The translations under genes and the position numbers were made by a program. Source: Betaproteobacteria bacterium HGW-Betaproteobacteria-16 (GTDB lineage Bacteria > Pseudomonadota > Gammaproteobacteria > Burkholderiales > Burkholderiaceae_C). From it: 36,248 nucleotides of DNA. Each line of letters starts with the position of its first letter. Position 1 is the first letter of the stretch. The stretch lies in the NCBI GenBank assembly GCA_002840835.1, contig PHCQ01000051.1, positions 1 to 36,248 on the forward strand. Direction: 5' to 3'. Positions 8,358 to 16,364 of this stretch are shown here, piece by piece. The notes beneath the pieces are model-generated. The model had not been told where the DNA came from. It saw only the letters and a list, made by a program, of their open reading frames with translations, and made no database searches.

Positions 8358-11204
8358 TCAGTGCGAATGACCGCCGTCGTCCACCACCGGCAGGGCCACA
8401 CCGCCCAGCGCCCAGGTGCCCAGGGTCAGCCCGGCCGCGTCAGGCCCGGCGCGGCGCCGGCGCTCCACCTCCAGTTCCAGTAGTTCGGTCTCCAGGCAGG
8501 CGCGGCGTGCCTGCAGGCGCAGCTGCTCCAGCCGCACCTGGTCTTCGGCCATGCGCACCGGTTCGCAGGACGCGCAGTGCGCCAGCTCGGCCTCGTACAC
8601 GGTGCCGTCGGTGGGCACGGTGATGGAGCGGGCGTCGCGCGTTTCCTTGCCGTCCTTTTGCAACTGGTTGACCAGTTCGCCGATCACCTTGTGCAGCGCG
8701 TCGGGCAGGCCGGCCAGGTCGTCCACCGAGCGCCAGGGCATGCCGTCGCCCAGCCGCCATTCCACCGACTCGATGCGCGAGTGCACCTCGTAGGCTTCCA
8801 TCACGCGGCGCACGTAGTAGGTGACCGCGTAGCAGTGGTTGGCGTTGTGCAGCTGGCGCGCGGTGGTGCTCACATGCTCCTGCTCTTCAAAGGTGCTGAC
8901 CACCAGCGAGCGCTCGGCCTCGATGGCCTGCGACGCGGTGAGCGCCATCTGTGTGAACTGCTCGGAAGCCGTGCGCACCGAACCGCCGCTGGCCACCGTG
9001 GTCTCGGTGTCGACACCGAACTCGCCCTTGACCGTGGGCGCACCAAAGAAGCCGGCCAGGCCGCCGCCGGCAGATACCGAGCTGTCGGCGTTGGTGCGGA
9101 TTTGATTGATGGTGTCGAAATAGGCCGAACTCGCGCTCGACCGCCGGCTCTGCGACAGCGCGCTCAGCGTCTGGCGCAGCGAGGTCTGCACCGACACACG
9201 CTGCGTCTCTGCGCGGGTGCGGCGATAACGGTCGTATTCAAACAGCCGCACCTGCTCGCCGGGCAGCAGCGTGGTGGTGTAGAGCAGCGGCCCCTGCTGG
9301 CGGCCAACCAGCTTCAGACAATGCTGGTAGGTCACGCGCAGTCGCAGACGCTGCGCCGCGGCAACATTGTTGTTGATCGCGCTGCCGCCGCCGTCGAAGG
9401 TGCGCGCTTCGTAGAAGTACATGTAGCGGTCAAAGGGCAGCCAGGGCACCGGCGCCGGTCCACGGCAAGGGGCCGGCGTGGGCTCGATGCATTCGCCGCC
9501 GCAGCCGCTGCATCCATCGTCGCAGTCGCAACCCTCGGCACAGGCTTCCAGCAGCGCGCGCTCCACGTTCACGCGTCCATAGCCCACCTCTTCGTGCCAG
9601 GTGCCGCTGGGCTTGCCCGCCACATTGGCGTACGCATACAGGGCCGGCGAAATCTTGTCGCAACTGCGCTCGATCAGGCTGCGCACCTGCACGTTGCTCA
9701 GCGTCGGGCTCATGGACTTCAGCAGCGCGGCCAGGCCAGCGACCAGCGGCGTGGCCGACGAGGTGCCGTTGAAGCGGTCGGTGTAGTCGGTGGGTGTGTA
9801 GCCCGCAGCGCCCAGGCGGTCGGTGGCGGCGATCTCCAGGCAGGGCGCGACCACGTCGACATCAGGCCCCCAGCTGGCGCCCCACCAGGGTTCGATCGAT
9901 GTGTCGCCGTTGCGCTTGCGCTCGTCCGATCGGTTGCTGCCACCCACGCACAGCGTGCGCGCGTCGCTGCCCGGGAAGCGCGACTGGTTCCAGTCTTCGT
10001 TGCCGGATGCGGCCACCAGCACCAGGCCTTGTTCGTGCGCGTACTGCAGGGCGTCGCGAATGAGGTCGAAGTCCCACATGCCCCAGGACGGGTAAACGCC
10101 AAAGCTCATGCTCACCACTTGCGCGCCCTGGTCGGCCGCAAAGTACAGCCCTTCGGCGATGTCGGCATCGGCCCAGGTGGACGTGGCAATGGCCATGATC
10201 TGCACACCGCCGGCCACACCGGCCAGGCCCTGCGCGTTGTCCATGCGCGCGCCGATGATGCCGGCGCAGGGCGTGCCGTGGTTGCCCACGGGGCTGCCAT
10301 CGGGCAGGTCGTTCGATGCATTCAATGAATTCGGGTGCAGCAGCAGGTCCGGGTGGCCCAGCTCCACACCCTGGTCGATCACCGCCACCGTGACGCTGGG
10401 CACACCGCGTGCGATCTGCCAGCCGCGCGGCGCCTGGATGCGCTGCAGCCCCCATTGCGTGCCAAACATCGGGTCGTTGGGCGTGTAGGGTTCGCTCGGT
10501 GGCCGGCATGAAAGCGCGCCGCTGCCGCGCGCCGTGCGCGGTTCGGCATGCAGCGCATGTGTCATGGGGGAGAGCAGCGGAATGGTTTCATAGCGAATGT
10601 CAGCCGTGCCCGCGAGCTTCAGGCTAGGCGCGAGCGTGCTGCCCAGGTGCAGCACCGTGCGACCGCTGGCGAAGCTCGCGTCGTCCACCTGCAGCGTGAC
10701 GTAGCCGCGCAGCCGCGTCGGCCCGGCGGGTGCGCTCAGGCCTTTGGGCAAGGCGCTCGCGCCGCCACCCTGATCGAAGGCACCCTGGCGCACATGCATC
10801 CGCATCGGGTTCACGGTGAAGGCGGCCATGTCGGCGCCCACGCCGGGCGAGAGCTCGGCACCGCGCTTGGCAGGCGCGGCCGACTCCGCGCGCAGCGCGG
10901 GCATCACCCATTGCACCAGCGGGCTGGCTTCCAGCTTCTTCAGTGCGGCCGCGGGCAGTGCGCCACCGCTGCTGCTGCAGACCCAGGACAGCCCTTCGGT
11001 CTGGTTCACCTGCACCAGCGGCGCGTCACCCTGTTTGGGCAGGGCAAACAGCTGCAGGCCGGCGTCGGCCAGTGCTTTCGCGCGCTCGTCGGCCGACAGC
11101 TTGTCGCGCCATCGCACGGCGGCCAGCGTCGGGTCGACGCGGCTCGGGCCGTTGGCAGGATGGTTGAAAGTGAGCGCGGAAGCGCCCTTGGCAGTTGTGT
11201 TCAT
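8358..11204 (-). CDS. Subtilisin-like S8 serine peptidase with Cys-rich hinge and unassigned C-terminal region
   Basis: A 948-residue protein from the ATG at 11204, which follows a GGGGGA run. Residues 1-240 look like a propeptide/N-terminal extension without a recognisable signal peptide. The S8 domain spans about 245-555: Asp277 (V-I-D-Q-G-V), His309 (G-N-H-G-T-P), oxyanion Asn402 (A-S-G-N) and Ser482 (N-G-T-S-S-A-T-P). Seven cysteines fall within residues 555-580, forming a compact hinge. The 590-930 region is unrelated to the peptidase: it includes Y-D-R-Y-R-R, a Ser-rich stretch near 685-710, a glycine-rich G-G-G-L-A-G-F-F segment, N-A-N-H-C-Y-A-V-T-Y-Y near 787-797 and a terminal helical Glu/Arg/Leu region. 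I do not recognise a characterised family there. The export route is unclear. Confidence 0.88.
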   Translation of the reverse strand: MNTTAKGASALTFNHPANGPSRVDPTLAAVRWRDKLSADERAKALADAGLQLFALPKQGDAPLVQVNQTEGLSWVCSSSGGALPAAALKKLEASPLVQWVMPALRAESAAPAKRGAELSPGVGADMAAFTVNPMRMHVRQGAFDQGGGASALPKGLSAPAGPTRLRGYVTLQVDDASFASGRTVLHLGSTLAPSLKLAGTADIRYETIPLLSPMTHALHAEPRTARGSGALSCRPPSEPYTPNDPMFGTQWGLQRIQAPRGWQIARGVPSVTVAVIDQGVELGHPDLLLHPNSLNASNDLPDGSPVGNHGTPCAGIIGARMDNAQGLAGVAGGVQIMAIATSTWADADIAEGLYFAADQGAQVVSMSFGVYPSWGMWDFDLIRDALQYAHEQGLVLVAASGNEDWNQSRFPGSDARTLCVGGSNRSDERKRNGDTSIEPWWGASWGPDVDVVAPCLEIAATDRLGAAGYTPTDYTDRFNGTSSATPLVAGLAALLKSMSPTLSNVQVRSLIERSCDKISPALYAYANVAGKPSGTWHEEVGYGRVNVERALLEACAEGCDCDDGCSGCGGECIEPTPAPCRGPAPVPWLPFDRYMYFYEARTFDGGGSAINNNVAAAQRLRLRVTYQHCLKLVGRQQGPLLYTTTLLPGEQVRLFEYDRYRRTRAETQRVSVQTSLRQTLSALSQSRRSSASSAYFDTINQIRTNADSSVSAGGGLAGFFGAPTVKGEFGVDTETTVASGGSVRTASEQFTQMALTASQAIEAERSLVVSTFEEQEHVSTTARQLHNANHCYAVTYYVRRVMEAYEVHSRIESVEWRLGDGMPWRSVDDLAGLPDALHKVIGELVNQLQKDGKETRDARSITVPTDGTVYEAELAHCASCEPVRMAEDQVRLEQLRLQARRACLETELLELEVERRRRAGPDAAGLTLGTWALGGVALPVVDDGGHSH

Positions 11205-11453
11205 CGTGTGTCCCCCTGGGGTTGGCAAACCCTGAAAAGTGCTTCCAATGGATCGTGACTGCCGCGTCAACGCCAGTTGCCAGGCGGGCCGTTCCGGGGC
11301 TCAACCCCTGGCCTGGTGCGCCACGCAACTGCTTCCATTTCGCAGCCCGTCACCCCTGAGGCATGCCCGGCAACGCACTCGGCCACGCATCCCTCGAGGC
11401 CATTCTGGGACGCAGGTTATGGCGAAGGAATCTCTCTTTCTGGGGATCCGTCA

Positions 11454-11468
11454 CCTACTTGGGGTAGG
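11454..11468. repeat. Short inverted repeat, possible operator
   Basis: CCTAC and GTAGG are separated by five bases, upstream of the subtilase gene. It could be a binding site for a dimeric regulator; no known consensus is assigned. Confidence 0.35.
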
Positions 11469-11519
11469 CGTCGCGGACCCTCCCTGTCCGGGTCGTCCAT
11501 CAGTCGGATGTCGATCACG

Positions 11520-11537
11520 AGGCGCCTTGCGGCGCCT
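11520..11537. repeat. 18-base GC-rich palindromic hairpin
   Basis: AGGCGCC and GGCGCCT are perfect 7-base arms around a four-base loop, about 70 bases after the kinase stop codon. It could stabilise the 3' end of the kinase transcript or help stop transcription, but there is no T-tract. Confidence 0.45.
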
Positions 11538-11606
11538 ATGTTCATGGACAAAGGAAATGTCGCGAGATGGTTTTTTGGTCTTTTTGGTTTGGCAGAGATC
11601 GCTGCT

Positions 11607-14600
11607 TTATTGCTTGTCAAGGAAGCAGTGAACTGCACGCATCTCGGATTCAAAGTCTGCCATCAGTGGATCAAGCGCCCCGGCGTGTGGCATGCCGGTG
11701 GCGGCCGCTTCAATGTCGGCGCAGATCTGTCCGAGGCGCGCCGCACCGACGGCCCTTGCGGCCGACTTCAGCTTGTGGGCGACATCGGACATGACCTGTA
11801 CCACACCATCGGCGTGAGCCTTTGCCATCGTCAGCGCCGCGGCCGTCGTGCTTGTGCGAAAAGCCGTCAGCACTTCCTGCAGCACCTGCAAATCCTGATC
11901 CAGCAGATCCGCGAGTACGCCGAGGTCCACGGGGGGAGAAACGCTGCATGCCGCATGTTCAACCACGGTCACACTCGGCCGCGTTGGTGTGGGCAGCAGC
12001 CAGGCCTCAATGGCCAGCTTCAGCTGCGCCAGACGCACTGGCTTGGTCAGGTAGGCGTCCATGCCAGCCTCGCGGCAACGCTGTTCCTCGTCGCGCAAGG
12101 CGTTCGCGGTCAAAGCGAGGATGGGCAGGCGTGACCCCTCGCCTTCCTCCGCACGCACCGCTGCAGCGAGCATGTAGCCGTCCATGTTCGGCATGTGCAG
12201 ATCGGTCAACAGCAAAGCATGTCCTCCGCAGCGCCAACGGGCGAGTGCCTCCACGCCGTCGCCGACCATCTCGGCGCGGTAGCCGAGCAGTGCAAGCTGC
12301 CTCGTGAGCACCTGCTGATTGACCTCGTTGTCTTCTGCGACGAGGATCAGCGGGCTCGCATCAGACCCGCGCTCTGGTACAGATGGCACTGCGGGAGGGT
12401 CAATTGCAGTGGGACCTTCAGTGGCTTCCTCGGCTGTATCGAGCCTGGCCGCGAGTGCCACACCGCGCAGGAAGGTCGCGCGGTGCAGGCCGTCTACGTC
12501 CAGATCCACTTGGTCCAGCTTCTGCCTGCGGGGCCGGCGCCGCCGCCCGGCTTTGATGACGACGAAGGCCAGCACCACACCAGGACACCGCAGCGCGACG
12601 GCACGGCATGCCTCGAGTACCGGCTCGTTGCCCTCACGCGGGTTGGCAACAACCACCACACATCGACCCGGGGCGACTCCCTGCAGTGAGGCCAATGCCT
12701 CGGCCAGGGTCGGTGCGCATTCCACTGCGCAGCCTGCATGGGTGAGGTAGGCGGCAAGGTCAGCCGCCAGCTCTGCGGCGCCCAACACCACGCAGGGTAG
12801 GCCGGCCAGTGGCTGTGCGACGGGATCCACGTCAGATACGTCGCCAACCGGCAACCGCACCGTGAAAGTTGAACCATGGTCCACCGCGCTGCTGACCGAG
12901 ATATCCCCACCCATCAGTGCCACCAGGCGATGCGAGATGCTCAGGCCCAGCCCGGTGCCACCGAAGCGCCGCGTCGTGCTGGCGTCGGCTTGCGAGAAGG
13001 GCGTGAACAGTTGGGCCAATGTGCCGGTGTCCATTCCAACGCCGTTGTCCTTCACTTCCAGCATCAGTGTGTCATCGCCGGCCGCACCAGCAACGCGCTG
13101 CGCCCGCAGCGACACCGACCCCGGGCGCGCCTGGCCGCTGCTGAACTTGATCGCGTTGCCGACCAGGTTCATCAGCACCTGGCGCAACCTGCCCGCGTCC
13201 CCCAGCATCGGAGAGGGCAGTCGTGGATCGACGTACAGCCGAAGCCCAACGCCCATGTTCTCTGAAAGCTGTCGCAAGGCGTCGCCAACACCTTCGACCA
13301 CCGCCCCCACATCCATCGGTACGTGATCGATCATGAACTGGCCGGCCTCGATCTTCGAGAAGTCGAGGACGTCGTCGACGATGGTGAGCAACGCGTGGGC
13401 CGATTCGCGAACGGTCTTCACCATGTCGCGCTGGTCCGGTCTCAGACGGCTCTCCTCAAGTACCTCGATCATGCCGATGACGCCGTTCATGGGCGTACGG
13501 ATCTCGTGGCTCATCGTGGCGAGGAACGCGGACTTGGCGCGGTTGGCCTGCTCTGCGAGTTCACGCGCGCGCTCCAGTTCCAGGGTGCGGTGGCGCACCC
13601 GGTCCTCGAGCCCGGCGTTCATTTCGCGCAACGCCTGCTCATTGCGGCGGCGTTCGCTGATGTCGCGTATCACGGAGACAAAATGCGTGAAACCCTCCGC
13701 GGTCGCGGCAACCGGTGTGATGTCGACCTCCACGGAGTACTGCTGCCCATTCTTCGCATACCGCATCAGCTCGGCGTGCACCGGCTCGAAGCGGTCGATT
13801 GCCGTGCGAATGCGGTCGAGCTCGACGGCATCCGTCAAGGGGCCGTCGAGTATCGCGGGGGACCTTCCCATTACCTCCTCACGCGAGTAGCCGGTCAGGC
13901 GCACGAAGGCATCGTTGACGAACACGATGCGCCCGCCGTACAGCTGACCCGGTGCCGGTTCGGTGATGATGACAATGTCGTTGGATTGCGCCACGCTGGC
14001 CTCGAGGAGCTTCAACTGCTGACGCGCCGCACGTGTGGCGGTGACGTTGCGGAAGTACACCGAAAGCCCGTCTTCCGACGGGTGGCAGTCGACGCCGAAC
14101 CATCCCTGCAATGGCGGGTAAAAGGCTTCGAAAGTGACGCCGGTCTCGCCACCCATCGCTCTCCGGTAATGGTGTTCGAATGTCGTGCCTGTCGCCTCCG
14201 GGAAAAGGTCCCAGAGCACACGACCAAGCGTCGTTTCGCGCTCACGTTCCCACAGGCGCTCGGCTTCGCGGTTGATGTAGGTGAAGCGCCATCCGTTATC
14301 GACCTTGAAAAATGCATCGGTAATGCTCTCGAGCGTGTTGCTCAGTCGCATCGCCAGTTTCTGTGTTTCCAGCGAGGCCAGCTTTCGCTCGGTGATGTCC
14401 TGTAGCGCGCCCTGAATCCGCACGATCCGGCCTTCAGGATTGCGCACGGCTTCGCCGATGGTGCGCACCCGGAAGCGGCGCCCGGTGGCCGATAGCTTTT
14501 CGGCTTCAAGGTCGTAGGGTATGCCCGTCGCGATGCAGCGTTCGACAGCCTCGCGAACGGCAGCGCGGTGCTCAGGGACAAAGGAGGCCAGTCCCAGCTC

Positions 14601-15323
14601 CATCGACGGTGAATAGCCGGCCGGTTCGTCATGCAGGTCAGCGACCATATCCGACCAATGCAGGCGCCGCTGAACCACGTCAAAGGTCCAGCCGCCGACC
14701 TTTGCACTGCGGCCCGCCATGTCGAGCATGGTCTTGCTGTCGCGCAGAGCCTGCTCGGCCCGCGCACGGGCGCTGACATTGATGTGCATCACCACTGCGC
14801 CAGCCAGACGGTCCGTTGCCAGGGGCGTCGCCGTCAGCATGAACCACCGCTGCTCGGTGGGCGAGTCGCAGGTGTACTCGATCGAAAAGTTGCGGCGTTC
14901 GCCAGCCAGCACGGCGCGCAGACCCGCGGAAACGGCCCAGATCTCGTTGGGGACGTCGTCATTTGGGTTGCCGCAGACGTCGAGGTAGTTCCGGCCCACA
15001 CTGTGCTTAGCGTCGCGCAGGCCGTTTTCGTCGGCAAAACGACGCCAGGCTTCGTTCACGGCGACGATCACGCCTTCGGTATCGAGCACGGCAATGTGCG
15101 CGGGCAGCGCGTTGAGCAGCGCCATCTGCTTGTTCGCCTCTTGCTGCCGAAGACGCTCCTCGGCGCTGCGCAGCAGGAAGATGCGGCCGGCCTGGTTGGC
15201 CACGGTGTCGACCTCGCCGGCGGTCAGCTCTTCGAGTTGTTGCTCGGTCTCGTGCAGGGTCTCGATCAGCGAGGCGATGCGTGCCTGGCGACCCGGGTCT
15301 TCAGTGGTAGGCGCCGACTTCAT
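11607..15323 (-). CDS. PAS hybrid histidine kinase with receiver and Hpt domains
   Basis: A 1238-residue soluble hybrid sensor kinase without membrane segments. In order: a helical N terminus (1-65), four PAS-like domains (about 66-185, 200-315, 325-435, 436-560, each ending near D-I-T-E-R or D-I-S-E-R linkers), a coiled coil, HisKA with His606 in M-S-H-E-I-R-T-P, and HATPase with N-L-V-G-N-A-I-K-F, D-N-G-V-G-M and G-G-T-G-L-G-L. A degenerate receiver-like segment (841-960) lacks the phospho-acceptor Asp. A true receiver follows (Asp1041 in L-L-T-D-L-H-M-P, Lys1094), then an Hpt domain with His1183 (A-H-K-L-K-S). A phosphorelay to a separate response regulator is expected. The ATG follows GGAAGAG and overlaps the KaiB-like stop codon in ATGA, so translation of the two is coupled. 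Confidence 0.92.
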   Translation of the reverse strand: MKSAPTTEDPGRQARIASLIETLHETEQQLEELTAGEVDTVANQAGRIFLLRSAEERLRQQEANKQMALLNALPAHIAVLDTEGVIVAVNEAWRRFADENGLRDAKHSVGRNYLDVCGNPNDDVPNEIWAVSAGLRAVLAGERRNFSIEYTCDSPTEQRWFMLTATPLATDRLAGAVVMHINVSARARAEQALRDSKTMLDMAGRSAKVGGWTFDVVQRRLHWSDMVADLHDEPAGYSPSMELGLASFVPEHRAAVREAVERCIATGIPYDLEAEKLSATGRRFRVRTIGEAVRNPEGRIVRIQGALQDITERKLASLETQKLAMRLSNTLESITDAFFKVDNGWRFTYINREAERLWERERETTLGRVLWDLFPEATGTTFEHHYRRAMGGETGVTFEAFYPPLQGWFGVDCHPSEDGLSVYFRNVTATRAARQQLKLLEASVAQSNDIVIITEPAPGQLYGGRIVFVNDAFVRLTGYSREEVMGRSPAILDGPLTDAVELDRIRTAIDRFEPVHAELMRYAKNGQQYSVEVDITPVAATAEGFTHFVSVIRDISERRRNEQALREMNAGLEDRVRHRTLELERARELAEQANRAKSAFLATMSHEIRTPMNGVIGMIEVLEESRLRPDQRDMVKTVRESAHALLTIVDDVLDFSKIEAGQFMIDHVPMDVGAVVEGVGDALRQLSENMGVGLRLYVDPRLPSPMLGDAGRLRQVLMNLVGNAIKFSSGQARPGSVSLRAQRVAGAAGDDTLMLEVKDNGVGMDTGTLAQLFTPFSQADASTTRRFGGTGLGLSISHRLVALMGGDISVSSAVDHGSTFTVRLPVGDVSDVDPVAQPLAGLPCVVLGAAELAADLAAYLTHAGCAVECAPTLAEALASLQGVAPGRCVVVVANPREGNEPVLEACRAVALRCPGVVLAFVVIKAGRRRRPRRQKLDQVDLDVDGLHRATFLRGVALAARLDTAEEATEGPTAIDPPAVPSVPERGSDASPLILVAEDNEVNQQVLTRQLALLGYRAEMVGDGVEALARWRCGGHALLLTDLHMPNMDGYMLAAAVRAEEGEGSRLPILALTANALRDEEQRCREAGMDAYLTKPVRLAQLKLAIEAWLLPTPTRPSVTVVEHAACSVSPPVDLGVLADLLDQDLQVLQEVLTAFRTSTTAAALTMAKAHADGVVQVMSDVAHKLKSAARAVGAARLGQICADIEAAATGMPHAGALDPLMADFESEMRAVHCFLDKQ

Positions 15324-15634
15324 GACTCTTCCCGTGCCGATCCATCCGGTGCCGGCAGATCCAGCACCTGCATCAGCGCTTGGGCGTCGCCAAGCGTTCC
15401 GACGATCTTGCGCAAGGGCTGGGGCGCCAGCCGCAACAGTGTTGGCGTCATGAAGATGCCGTCGGCCAGCGCCCGCTCGGGCTCGCGGAAGACGTCGACG
15501 ATGTCTATGCTGCAGCGACCGGCCAGGTGCTCGCGGCAAAGCGCATGCAGGTTGGCCAATGCTTGCGCAGAGTTCACGGCCTCACCCGCGATGTAGAGCC
15601 TGAAGCTGTAGGTGACGCGGTCGGGCGCGGGCAC
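15320..15634 (-). CDS. KaiB-like protein
   Basis: A 104-residue protein with the thioredoxin-like KaiB fold signature: F-R-L-Y-I-A-G-E near the N terminus, a helix with A-L-A-N-L-H-A-L-C, then I-D-I-V-D-V-F-R-E-P, and the late M-T-P-T-L-L-R-L-A-P-x-P-L-R-K-I-V-G motif. KaiB is a cyanobacterial clock component, and the sensor domain of the kinase SasA has the same fold. Proteobacterial relatives often act in stress or signalling without a clock. The start codon is GTG at 15634. The stop codon shares ATGA with the kinase start. No kaiC is present in the window, so the partner is most likely the adjacent kinase (inference). Confidence 0.85.
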   Translation of the reverse strand: MPAPDRVTYSFRLYIAGEAVNSAQALANLHALCREHLAGRCSIDIVDVFREPERALADGIFMTPTLLRLAPQPLRKIVGTLGDAQALMQVLDLPAPDGSAREES

Positions 15635-15855
15635 TTCAGTCCCCGGCCGTTCCCAAGGGGCTGACGAATCGGCTGATCTCAGCGTAGCCGGTGATGTCTG
15701 AGGAGGGTGGTGGAAGCGCTGTGGTCGAAGTCAGCATGAGGGGATATTGTGGATACCGAGTGCAGTCAGTGGAGTGCGGTCAATGGCCAGGACACGTGGG
15801 TGCCATCGTGACGGCACCGATCCGCAACCATAGAGACTCTCGGGTAAATACGCCA

Positions 15856-15871
15856 TACGTACGCGTACGTA
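15856..15871. promoter_or_regulatory. Perfect 16-base palindrome upstream of the kaiB-like operon
   Basis: TACGTACGCGTACGTA is its own reverse complement. It lies about 220 bases before the KaiB-like GTG and 47 bases past the end of the fimbrial operon. TACGTA-type half-sites are reminiscent of FixJ-family operators. A related sequence (CCGTACGCATACGG) sits upstream of the fimbrial riboswitch at 20377-20390. Confidence 0.5.
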
Positions 15872-15900
15872 CCTCGGAGAAGACCTGCAAGCTCCCGAGG
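15872..15900 (-). terminator. Possible hairpin terminator after the fimbrial operon
   Basis: CCTCGG/CCGAGG plus two further pairs with a one-base bulge form a hairpin 18 bases past the last fimbrial stop codon. There is no U-tract, so it may instead act as a 3' stability hairpin. Confidence 0.3.
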
Positions 15901-15917
15901 CGCCAGGTGCCCCGTCC

Positions 15918-16364
15918 CTAATACTCCAGCGTCAGCGCTATCGACCTCGCATACCCGCCCGAAGGCAGCGACCTGAAGTGGATGGAGGAGAGGCGCCCAT
16001 GCAGCGTGATCGTCTGGTTGGTTCCGTCACGGGTAATTGCCAGCGGCGCCCCTGGAGAGGCGGCAGGCAACTCGGCACCGCCTGGCGTCACAGCACTTAG
16101 GGCGAACGGAAGGCTGTTGCCACCGGAACTCAGCGCGCGCGGCGTTGCCGAATACAGCGACGGCGCGGTGGTCACGTCAGGGGTGCAGTTGACCCAGAAG
16201 CTGCTCCCACTGTTGGTCGTCACATCGCCCGTGCTGGCCAGCGCGACAATGGCTCCGAACGAAAGCGTTGCACCGGTCGCGACGGTGCACGTGGGGACAG
16301 CCAAGGCGTGCGTGCAGGCGGTGGCAGTCAGTGCCGCCAGCAAATGCTGGAGCACCTGCCTCAC
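15918..16364 (-). CDS. Spore-coat-U-domain fimbrial subunit (probable tip protein)
   Basis: A 148-residue secreted protein with a signal peptide ending in H-A-L-A, then one SCPU domain of the Csu-pilus type: two early cysteines (C-T-V-A and C-T-P-D), N-S-L-P-F-A-L-S and the terminal Y-A-R-S-I-A-L-T-L-E-Y strand. It starts at a GTG preceded by GGAGG. This GTG overlaps the usher stop codon as GTGA, so translation is coupled. As the last gene after the usher it probably encodes the tip or adhesin subunit, by analogy with CsuE (inference); it is smaller than a two-domain CsuE. Confidence 0.85.
   Translation of the reverse strand: MRQVLQHLLAALTATACTHALAVPTCTVATGATLSFGAIVALASTGDVTTNSGSSFWVNCTPDVTTAPSLYSATPRALSSGGNSLPFALSAVTPGGAELPAASPGAPLAITRDGTNQTITLHGRLSSIHFRSLPSGGYARSIALTLEY

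Larger units (their letters stand above)
11205..11606. other. 402-base gap between subtilase and histidine kinase genes
   Basis: Both flanking genes are on the minus strand, so this should hold the subtilase promoter and the end of the kinase transcript. I see two small inverted repeats: CCTAC-TTGGG-GTAGG at 11454-11468 and AGGCGCC-TTGC-GGCGCCT at 11520-11537. Neither is followed by a T-run on either strand, so they are not clear intrinsic terminators. A reading frame open across this region on the plus strand is the opposite-strand shadow of the kinase gene. I see no convincing gene here. Confidence 0.5.

Noticed and set aside
9629..9640. CGTACGCATAC copy inside the subtilase gene, similar to the fimbrial palindrome
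   Set aside because: It encodes the tandem Tyr-Ala of the protein and has only an imperfect second half; probably a chance match.
8577..10328. 583-codon open frame on the plus strand over the subtilase gene
   Set aside because: It is the opposite-strand shadow of a high-GC gene: His/Arg/Gly-rich translation with no family motif, while the minus strand has an intact catalytic triad.
11277..12134. 285-codon plus-strand open frame reaching into the gap before the kinase gene
   Set aside because: Most of it is antisense to the kinase receiver/Hpt region; the part in the gap has no recognisable domain or convincing ribosome site.
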